From NCBI GenBank assembly GCA_900315795.1, contig ONAM01000011.1, forward strand, positions 1 to 36,131: a stretch of DNA of 36,131 nt, in the 5' to 3' direction. Source of the DNA: Candidatus Avelusimicrobium caledoniensis. Lineage in GTDB: Bacteria; Elusimicrobiota; Elusimicrobia; Elusimicrobiales; Elusimicrobiaceae. How positions within the stretch are numbered: the stretch's first letter is position 1; every line of letters starts with the position of its first letter. This document shows, piece by piece, positions 30,175 to 36,131 of this stretch. The notes under the pieces are model-generated. The model was given only the letters and a program-made list of their open reading frames with translations, ran no database searches and was not told where the DNA came from. The translations under genes were made by a program, and so were the position numbers.

Positions 30175-32481
30175 CTATGCACCTACCGGCGGAGCAGGCG
30201 GAACGGCGGTTTCCCCGCTTTGCGCTTGTTCCTTTTTCAAGGCAGACAAATCCGGCTCACCGTTTTCATCAAGCGGCACGGCTCCTTTGGTAAATACCGA
30301 TTCATCCACCGGTTGGCCTTTGGCCGCAAATTCTTCATAAAACGTAGGCAAATTACCCGTCGGGGCGAAGATACCTTGCACCTTACCGTTTTCATCTACG
30401 CCCGTCTGCACATAGCGGAACAAGTCGGTAGATTGAATTTGACCGTCTTTTTGTCCGTGCATTTCGGTAATGTAGGTTACTTTACGGGATCCGTCCGAGA
30501 AACGAGACAGTTGGACAATCATGTTCACCGCCGAAGAAATCATTTCGCGGATAGCAAAAATCGGCAAATCGGCTCCGGTTTGCATACACATCGCTTCCAA
30601 GCGGGATAAACCATCACGCGGGGTGTTAGCGTGAATCGTCGTTAAAGATCCTTCGTGACCGGTGTTCATGGCCTGTAACATGTCTAACGCTTCGCCGCCG
30701 CGGCACTCCCCGACCACAATGCGGTCCGGACGCATACGTAAGCAGTTTTTGACTAAATCTTGAATCGTAATGGCCCCTTTGCCTTCCACGTTTGGCGGAC
30801 GGCTTTCCAACGATACCCAGTGCGGCTGTTGCAACCGGAGTTCCGCGGTATCTTCTACGGTAATGATACGTTCGTCATCAGCGATATAACCGGAAATAGC
30901 ATTTAAGAACGTCGTTTTACCGGTACCCGTACCCCCGCAAACAATAATATTTTTGCGGATCTTAACGCACCGTTTGATAAACTCCATACACTCCGGGCTG
31001 ATCGTACCGAACCGGTAATAATCTTCCGGGCCGAACGGCTTGGTGGAGAAACGGCGGATCGTAAGCGTCGGGCCGGAAACCGCGAGCGGCGCGATAATGG
31101 CGTTTACACGGGAGCCGTCTTTCAAACGCGCGTCCACAAGCGGCACAGATTCGTCAATACGGCGGCCGAGCGGGGCCACAATACGTTTAATAACCTGTAC
31201 GACTTGTTCGTTATTTCTAAATTTGTATTTGGTTAAGGTCAACTTACCTTTTTGCTCAATAAAAATCTTGTCAAAGGCGTTGACCATGATTTCGGTAACG
31301 GCCGGGTCGCGCATTAACACTTCCAGCGGCCCTAACCCTAAAATTTCGTCTAATAATTCAGACGTAAACCGCGTGCGTTGGTCGCGCGAGAATTGCAAAT
31401 TGGGTTGCTTTTGTAAAATATCATCCACAATAGCGGCCACACGTTTGCGGGTTTGCTCACTGGCGGCACTTTCGTCACTGATGGCGATGTGCTCAATCTC
31501 CAACGTGCGCACGACTTCTTTGTGAATTTTCTGTTTTAAATCGTCCCAAAACGAAAGTTGGGCTTTATTTCCCTCATCTTCCGTAGCGATATGATCGGTA
31601 GAAATAGATTTTTTACCGTCATTAAAAAGCACCGGCGACCAAATTTCCTGTGCGGCTTGGGTAAATTCTTCGTCGGAAACGGAAGAGGACCAATCTTTAG
31701 GAGCCGGTTTTAAATCACGGATTTTGGCAAGCACCAAACGGAGCCCTTTGACCCACTCGGACTGCGGACTTGTGATAATTTCCACCTCGCGGCGGTTGGA
31801 GGTGGCCATGACATCTGCGTCCCACGGCAAAAACACATCTACTTCGCGCCCTAATTGCGAGTAGAATTTTTCCATTTCTTCGTAAGGAATAGATCCGGGC
31901 ATATCGTACCCGTTACAAATTACGCTCACGCGGTCCATGGGATAGTGTTGCTCTTTATAATCGTTAAAAAGTTGCACCGTGGAGTTAATATGTGTACGCG
32001 TGGCGTTAGACACCCAAAACACTTTGTCGGCAATATCAAACGCAAACGCCTGCATAGGGAAACTGGAATCAACATCTAAAAAGATATCAAAAGTTTGCGA
32101 CAAACGCGATAAAATCGGAATTAAAATTTTCGGGCTGATAGCGGCCACTTGTGCCCGCGTGTTACCAAGAGGCAGTAAACCTACCCCCCATTGGGACATG
32201 GAAATTTTCCCGCGCAAAAGTCCCCCTACTACTGCAATAGACGTATTGCCCAACACTTTAAGCAGGTCCGACACGCTGACCGGATCAGAAATATCTAAGT
32301 AAAAATTATGCTCTTGGCGCGCGAGCGGATCCAGCGGCACAATGAGTACCGGACGTTTTTGGATACCCGCCCAGCCCAGCGCCAAATTTAGCACCAACGT
32401 CGTCTTGCCGACGCCCTCTTTCGGCCCGGCAAAAGCGATAATTTTTGCTTCATTTTGGGGAGTTTCGCGTTCTTCAGCCAT
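30175..32481 (-). CDS. tadA: TadZ-TadA fusion: localisation domain plus pilus ATPase
   Basis: This 768-residue protein joins two normally separate Tad proteins. Residues 10-260 look like TadZ/CpaE, an atypical MinD/ParA-like domain with a deviant P-loop [10 protein letters not shown] (19-28) and a degenerate receiver-like organisation. Residues about 310-690 are the TadA/CpaF secretion ATPase of the GspE superfamily: [20 protein letters not shown], Walker [10 protein letters not shown] (516-524), Asp box [12 protein letters not shown], Walker B region [20 protein letters not shown] and His box [15 protein letters not shown]. The final 70 residues are a Pro/Ala-rich tail. TadZ places the machine in the cell and TadA powers pilin assembly. 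The start is 3 bases after the secretin stop. Confidence 0.93.
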   Translation of the reverse strand: MAEERETPQNEAKIIAFAGPKEGVGKTTLVLNLALGWAGIQKRPVLIVPLDPLARQEHNFYLDISDPVSVSDLLKVLGNTSIAVVGGLLRGKISMSQWGVGLLPLGNTRAQVAAISPKILIPILSRLSQTFDIFLDVDSSFPMQAFAFDIADKVFWVSNATRTHINSTVQLFNDYKEQHYPMDRVSVICNGYDMPGSIPYEEMEKFYSQLGREVDVFLPWDADVMATSNRREVEIITSPQSEWVKGLRLVLAKIRDLKPAPKDWSSSVSDEEFTQAAQEIWSPVLFNDGKKSISTDHIATEDEGNKAQLSFWDDLKQKIHKEVVRTLEIEHIAISDESAASEQTRKRVAAIVDDILQKQPNLQFSRDQRTRFTSELLDEILGLGPLEVLMRDPAVTEIMVNAFDKIFIEQKGKLTLTKYKFRNNEQVVQVIKRIVAPLGRRIDESVPLVDARLKDGSRVNAIIAPLAVSGPTLTIRRFSTKPFGPEDYYRFGTISPECMEFIKRCVKIRKNIIVCGGTGTGKTTFLNAISGYIADDERIITVEDTAELRLQQPHWVSLESRPPNVEGKGAITIQDLVKNCLRMRPDRIVVGECRGGEALDMLQAMNTGHEGSLTTIHANTPRDGLSRLEAMCMQTGADLPIFAIREMISSAVNMIVQLSRFSDGSRKVTYITEMHGQKDGQIQSTDLFRYVQTGVDENGKVQGIFAPTGNLPTFYEEFAAKGQPVDESVFTKGAVPLDENGEPDLSALKKEQAQSGETAVPPAPPVGA

Positions 32482-32484
32482 ACC

Positions 32485-33228
32485 CTACTCTACGATTTCT
32501 ACCGTAATGAACAGGAAGAGCGAGCGTTGCTCTTCGGTAACGTCTTTGCTCTTAAAGAGTAAGCCGATTAACGGCAATTTGCCTAAGAACGGCACGCGGT
32601 CTTCGGACACGTTACGCGCACTGCTCTTTAAACCGCCGATCACAAGCGTTTCGCCGCTGTTAAGTTCCACGTGGGTTTCCACATCGCGGTTGGTAAACGA
32701 AGGCGCCGTGGCCGTACCGATTACCACCGTACGGGAATAGTCCACCGTGGAAACGGCCAGTTGCACTTGCAAGTCAATAATGTTGTTGCGTTCGGGAATG
32801 ATCGTGGGAAGTACGTTAAGCAAAATACCGTAATCTTCCATTTGCGATCCAACCCCTTGGTTATTGACTACCGGTATCGGCACTTTACCACCGACGGAAA
32901 TTTTAGCACTGTTGCCCGAAGAAGTAACAATCTTCGGGTTAGAAAGCACTTGGGCGCGGCCTTCCGTTTCCATTAAACGAAGGCGCGTAGTTACCGCGGT
33001 TTTGCGCTGAAATTCGCCTAAGGATAAAATCCCGGGGATTTCGGCTTCTTCAAAATCAAACAGTTGGTTCCATGCAAAACCCTTGACGCTCTGCATCGTA
33101 CCGCCGATTTCCACCACATCGGCACTCACAGCCACCAGCTGCGTCCGTTTAGCGTGTACCGTACCCGGCAAGAGTACGCCCGCGAGTAAAACTGCTAAAG
33201 ATACTTTTGTAATAAATTTCGTGTTCAT
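32485..33228 (-). CDS. Short outer-membrane secretin (CpaC/RcpA-like)
   Basis: This 247-residue protein has a signal peptide (MNTKFITKVSLAVLLAGVLLPGTVHA). The remainder, from about residue 60, is almost entirely the conserved secretin domain: VLSNPKIVTSSGNSAKISVG, the IPVV segment, YGILLNVLPTI and the end block LNSGETLVIGGLKSS with VPFLGKLPLIGLLFKS. Secretins form the outer-membrane channel for the pilus. CpaC/RcpA proteins are usually well over 400 residues, with N-domains and a BON-like domain; these are missing here. The gene is intact at both ends (start near the CpaB gene, stop next to tadZA), so it looks genuinely short. Confidence 0.88.
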   Translation of the reverse strand: MNTKFITKVSLAVLLAGVLLPGTVHAKRTQLVAVSADVVEIGGTMQSVKGFAWNQLFDFEEAEIPGILSLGEFQRKTAVTTRLRLMETEGRAQVLSNPKIVTSSGNSAKISVGGKVPIPVVNNQGVGSQMEDYGILLNVLPTIIPERNNIIDLQVQLAVSTVDYSRTVVIGTATAPSFTNRDVETHVELNSGETLVIGGLKSSARNVSEDRVPFLGKLPLIGLLFKSKDVTEEQRSLFLFITVEIVE

Positions 33229-33239
33229 AATTTATCCCA

Positions 33240-33992
33240 CTAGTTAAATAATTTTTCAAAGGTGGCAATTTCCATCAAGTAGTTGTTCACGTCGCCGTGA
33301 GAACGCAAGATGACCGAAATATCGCCTTCTGCTTGCGCCAGAGCCAAGTACTGCGCATCCCGCGGAGACAACGCCAACGCCAAGGTGGAGTTGTCCGAAT
33401 AAGCAGAGGCCTCTTCGTCTTTGGTTTTCATAGCGCTGGCCGAACGGGCGTCTAATCCCTGTCCTAAGTCAGCCCCGACACCCAACACTTTTACGTTTTG
33501 CAGCAATGTAACGGCTACTTTTTGGCGATTACCGCTTTTCATCACCGCTTCAAACGTAAGCAGTACGTCCACGTTATCGTCCGGCTTAATCATACTGGCC
33601 GTGGCAACGGGAATACTAATCATATACCCGCGCATCTGCACCGGAATTTTGCTGGACAAGCCCGCCTCGGGAGACAAAGACGTAATAGCATACTTAGAAA
33701 TTTGGTTACCTTTAGGAATTTGGATGCGAGCCACCGCATTTTCAATGGCTTTAAAGTCAGCATCCGTTGTGTACGTAAACGCATCTTTTTGCAAGTACGC
33801 AGCCGGCACAGGAACGGGGCGGATAAAGTCGCGCTTAATCACTTCGCGCTCTTTAATATCGCGCAAGGGCACGAACACTTGCTTAATATTCTTAGAAGCG
33901 TTTAACTTCTTCTCCGCGCTGCTGACAATCATCGCGTACACCAACGCCGCAAGTATGGCTACTATCAAGGGCAGGAAAATTCCTTTTTTCAT
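33240..33992 (-). CDS. cpaB: Flp pilus assembly protein CpaB/RcpC
   Basis: This 250-residue protein has an N-terminal membrane segment (about 4-24), followed by a SAF-type domain (about 40-105, VFVPLRDIKEREVIKRDFIR) and an RcpC/CpaB domain (LSSKIPVQMRGYMISIPV to DVLLTF, about 112-150). CpaB is a periplasmic partner of the secretin in Tad systems. The ATG at 33992 has AAGGAG 5 nt upstream. The gene follows the TadE-like gene by 43 bases and precedes the secretin by 11, the usual cpaB-cpaC order. Confidence 0.9.
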   Translation of the reverse strand: MKKGIFLPLIVAILAALVYAMIVSSAEKKLNASKNIKQVFVPLRDIKEREVIKRDFIRPVPVPAAYLQKDAFTYTTDADFKAIENAVARIQIPKGNQISKYAITSLSPEAGLSSKIPVQMRGYMISIPVATASMIKPDDNVDVLLTFEAVMKSGNRQKVAVTLLQNVKVLGVGADLGQGLDARSASAMKTKDEEASAYSDNSTLALALSPRDAQYLALAQAEGDISVILRSHGDVNNYLMEIATFEKLFN

Positions 33993-34035
33993 GTTGTCTC
34001 CTTAAAATTACGTCAATTCTTTAATACTTTCAAAT

Positions 34036-34524
34036 CTATTTCGTATCCGAACTTAAATATGCCTTTTCAATGGGCATACGTGTTACCACTCTGATCCGGC
34101 GGATGCCGTCGCGCTTGGGCTCGCTGGCCAGTACATAGCTAGTGCCCGGAAACAGCAAATGCACGGGGTACGTCACTGTAACTACTACATCTTCATGGCG
34201 GTGTTTTTTATACATCGGGTCCACGCCGGTGGTTTCCACCTTTACGTTCACGCCAATTCCTCCCGCCTTGGTGCCAAACACTTTTTGTTTGGCTTGGTTA
34301 ATTTTCTGCGTGATGACCGTCCGATCGGGGTTGCCGCTGGGCTTTTTGACAGCTACGAGCGACCCGATACGCGCAAATTCGTAAGAAGCGTGGTTAGCAA
34401 TCACTGAGTGGTAGGCGATGTTGCCGTATTCAAGCACGAAGAAAATCATCAGCATAAATACGGGCAAAATCAGCATTAGCTCGGCGGTAACCTGCCCCCC
34501 ACACTTCTTAGCGAATTTGCACAT
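34036..34524 (-). CDS. tadE: TadE-like minor pilin
   Basis: This 162-residue protein has a leader MCKFAKKCGG followed by QVTAELMLILPVFMLMIFFV. Cleavage after Gly10 leaves Glu +5. The single N-terminal helix and a small soluble domain without Cys after the leader fit TadE-type pseudopilins. It starts 3 bases after the Flp stop, in the same run of genes. Together with the second TadE-like gene (18159-18701), the locus has two such proteins. Which acts as TadE and which as TadF cannot be decided here. Confidence 0.87.
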   Translation of the reverse strand: MCKFAKKCGGQVTAELMLILPVFMLMIFFVLEYGNIAYHSVIANHASYEFARIGSLVAVKKPSGNPDRTVITQKINQAKQKVFGTKAGGIGVNVKVETTGVDPMYKKHRHEDVVVTVTYPVHLLFPGTSYVLASEPKRDGIRRIRVVTRMPIEKAYLSSDTK

Positions 34525-34527
34525 AAA

Positions 34528-34749
34528 TTACATTTCGTTCATGCTGCCGGTGATTTTCGCTTTGACTTGTTCAAACAAATCCGGCATGAACTTTTTAATG
34601 AGCATGCCCGCCAAACCGGCTACACCCACTACTACTACGAGCATGAGCACGTATTCAATGGTGTTCTGCCCTTCTTTTTTCTTGAGGCAATCAAACGCTT
34701 TGGCTTGAATGCTGTTCATTTTATTTTGCAATGCAACGATAAACTTCAT
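34528..34749 (-). CDS. flp: Flp-type pilin
   Basis: This 73-residue prepilin has a 27-residue leader ending KKKEG, then QNTIEYVLMLVVVVGVAGLA. Glu +5 and Tyr +6 are the Flp signature. The mature subunit is 46 residues with an amphipathic, partly charged tail (KKFMPDLFEQVKAKITGSMNEM, given here by position 52-73). AGGAGGA lies 6 nt before the ATG, the strongest start signal among the three Flp genes, consistent with this being the major pilin (inference). Confidence 0.93.
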   Translation of the reverse strand: MKFIVALQNKMNSIQAKAFDCLKKKEGQNTIEYVLMLVVVVGVAGLAGMLIKKFMPDLFEQVKAKITGSMNEM

Positions 34750-34773
34750 AGTCCGTCCTCCTGATTTTAAAAA

Positions 34774-34956
34774 TTATTTTCCTGCATCATATTCCTTCAA
34801 AATTAGCTGTGCGCCCTCGTCAAACTGTTGCGGCACCAAGTATGAGTACAACACATAAAAGGAAATAATCGCCGAAAACAACCCCGCCGCCACAATAATA
34901 TATTCTACGGCGGTCTGTCCTTTGTTATTTAGCCATTTTTTCCCTTTTTTAAACAT
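34774..34956 (-). CDS. flp: Flp-type pilin, second copy
   Basis: This 60-residue prepilin has a 13-residue leader (MFKKGKKWLNNKG), then QTAVEYIIVAAGLFSAIISF. Cleavage after Gly13 leaves Glu +5 and Tyr +6 and a 47-residue mature subunit. The start codon is 2 bases after the stop of the PorV-like gene and has no Shine-Dalgarno sequence, so it is probably translated by coupling, and likely at a lower level than the Flp at 34528-34749. Confidence 0.9.
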   Translation of the reverse strand: MFKKGKKWLNNKGQTAVEYIIVAAGLFSAIISFYVLYSYLVPQQFDEGAQLILKEYDAGK

Positions 34957-34958
34957 AC

Positions 34959-35942
34959 TTAAAATTGTACGGATACCGCGAGTTGTTGCGATGTCCCGAG
35001 TGCTCCAAACGGCGTTACGGAGTAGTCAATAGACGCACCGTAACCAAACAGTTCAGAGCTGTAAATACCAAAGCCGAAAGATACTTTAGAGGTTTCCTGT
35101 AACCCAATATCTTTGACCCACGAATCTTCCGTATTGACCCCGGTGTTTTCGCGCGTATAATACCCAACGCGCAGATCAAACCGGGCCACTTGTAATAAAT
35201 CTTCCGGGATGTGCACGGCCAAGCCCACGCCGTAGCGGGCGTTGTCGTCTTTATACTTCATATATTCGCCGGAGATAGTGAAATAGCGCGTATCCAAATC
35301 GGCCCCTAAGCGCAGTCCGTTAGGCATATCGTCTTTATCGCCGATGTTAACTAAAGCACCGCCTAAACCGAGCCAGTTGACCAGGCGCAATTTAGCACCT
35401 ACATCAAAACCGATATTATCGTAATGGTTATGGCCCGAACCGTTATATAAGCGTTCGCTAATATACTTAGCCGTACCGCCCAGTTGGAGTTTCTGGTTAA
35501 TAAATCCGCGCGCAATAGAAATACCGCCCACGAAGTTTTGCACCGGCACGCCGACTTCCGGGAGTTGGTGTCCCCATTTATCGCGGAAATCAAAATCATC
35601 CATATCCATATAGTTTAAGGATACGCCGATAATGGTTTTGCCGATCGGTTGCAAATACGCCAAGGTACGCGCTTTATAACCCTGTAAATAGTCCAAGTAC
35701 GTAAACCCGATTTCGCGCGTAGTGGCCGAAGCCGCACCGGCGGGGTTCCAGTACAAGGCCTGCGGGCCGTCCGCAATAGACACATAGGCATTACCTAACG
35801 CCGTAGCGGCCGGGGCACCCGCACCGATTTTTAAGAACGCAGCCGCGCTAGTACCGGCATTTTCGTTAATGCTGGCCGTCGCGTTTGCGCCGCAGAAACC
35901 AACTGCTAAACAAGCTAGTAAAACTTTGGTTTTGATATTCAT
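34959..35942 (-). CDS. PorV/UPF0164-type outer-membrane beta-barrel protein
   Basis: The ATG at 35942 (MNIKTKVLLACLAVGFCGANATA) is chosen, with AGGA upstream; a TTG 18 bases before it is closer to AAGGAG than a good spacing allows. The product is a 327-residue protein with a signal peptide and the PorV/PorQ signature: GTSAAAFLKIGAGAPAAT, LGNAYVSIADGPQALYWNPA and GFTYLDYLQG, followed by alternating beta strands and a C-terminal aromatic (VSVQF) as in outer-membrane barrels. In Bacteroidetes relatives, PorV helps type IX secretion; whether it does so here is unknown. It runs directly into the Flp pilin genes (2-base gap). Confidence 0.88.
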   Translation of the reverse strand: MNIKTKVLLACLAVGFCGANATASINENAGTSAAAFLKIGAGAPAATALGNAYVSIADGPQALYWNPAGAASATTREIGFTYLDYLQGYKARTLAYLQPIGKTIIGVSLNYMDMDDFDFRDKWGHQLPEVGVPVQNFVGGISIARGFINQKLQLGGTAKYISERLYNGSGHNHYDNIGFDVGAKLRLVNWLGLGGALVNIGDKDDMPNGLRLGADLDTRYFTISGEYMKYKDDNARYGVGLAVHIPEDLLQVARFDLRVGYYTRENTGVNTEDSWVKDIGLQETSKVSFGFGIYSSELFGYGASIDYSVTPFGALGTSQQLAVSVQF

Positions 35943-35990
35943 AAATGTTTTTCCTGTCAAACTCCTTATTTTAATACTACAAATTTTTCA

Positions 35991-36131
35991 CTACGGGATG
36001 AGCACTTTGACTACTTTTTGGCAATGCTCCCGGCCCATTTGTGCCTTAAAGTCTATCAGCCCAAAGTATACCCCGCGCGCTACCTTCTTGCCGTGTTGGT
36101 TCGTCTTATCCCATCGGCATCTCAAGGCCGC
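35991..36131 (-). CDS. C-terminal end of a protein with a FlgD-like domain, cut by window edge
   Basis: The last 46 codons of a gene entering from the right edge end at TAG 35993-35991. The peptide includes WDKTNQHGKKVARGVYFGLI and ends QKVVKVLIP. The pattern WD-x-x-N-x-x-G-x-x-V-x-x-G-x-Y followed by a short strand is the FlgD Ig-like/C-terminal sorting type seen at the end of many surface proteins. It directly precedes the PorV-like gene with a 48-base gap, so the pair may be one transcription unit. Confidence 0.75.
   Translation of the reverse strand, partial: AALRCRWDKTNQHGKKVARGVYFGLIDFKAQMGREHCQKVVKVLIP

Noticed and set aside
33993..34035. Internal promoter before cpaB (TTGAAA, 17 nt, TAATTT on the minus strand)
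   Set aside because: The -10 match is poor and the gap is only 43 bases within a continuous gene run; not enough to call.

Overview
The window looks like a chromosomal segment from a member of the Elusimicrobiota, probably a gut lineage related to Elusimicrobium. That placement is an inference. It rests on type IV pilin-like genes with a near-identical hydrophobic start ([20 protein letters not shown]), on a UPF0164/PorV-type outer-membrane protein, and on the general gene mix. Nearly everything from 3.2 kb to the right edge is on the minus strand. I see no rRNA, tRNA, CRISPR array, transposase, integrase or phage gene.

Left part (1-7.3 kb): a pilin gene cut by the left edge, a MATE exporter, a cold-shock protein, a stand-alone glutamate formimidoyltransferase (ftcD), two type IV pilin-like genes that arose by tandem duplication, and a TPR lipoprotein-like/secreted protein co-transcribed with rsmA. 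The part around the pilins is rich in short palindromic repeats. Some of these lie in frame inside the long prepilin leaders. The ftcD and TPR genes have a -10 box exactly 6 nt before the ATG and look leaderless.

Middle part (7.5-17.9 kb): six genes of unknown function. A five-gene operon (17837 down to 11616) starts from a strong promoter, and a 1281-residue protein follows from its own promoter. All six products have a short basic N-terminus, a membrane segment near the N-terminus and, except for the 90-residue one, a long low-complexity Gly/Ser/Ala/Asn-rich region. Two of them (15002-16579 and 13243-14700) are paralogues with three extra C-terminal membrane segments. This is the best candidate in the window for an undescribed envelope-associated system.

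Right part (18.1-36.1 kb): a long unidirectional Tad (type IVc, Flp) pilus locus. In transcription order it reads: end of a gene with a FlgD-like C-terminal domain, PorV-like protein, two Flp pilins, TadE-like protein, CpaB/RcpC, a very short secretin, a TadZ-TadA fusion ATPase, a TadB with an exported N-terminal domain, TadC, a TPR protein, a HAMP membrane protein without kinase, a small membrane protein, a thioredoxin-fold protein with one active-site Cys, a sensor histidine kinase, a receiver-histidine kinase, a LuxR-type response regulator, a third Flp pilin (58 aa, TTG start), a TadG-like protein and a second TadE-like protein. No TadV prepilin peptidase is present in the window.

Working model (inference): the Tad machine assembles Flp pili from several pilins. 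The phosphorelay controls it. The TPR, thioredoxin-fold and HAMP proteins serve envelope assembly or sensing. The neighbouring low-complexity membrane proteins may be surface or periplasmic partners.
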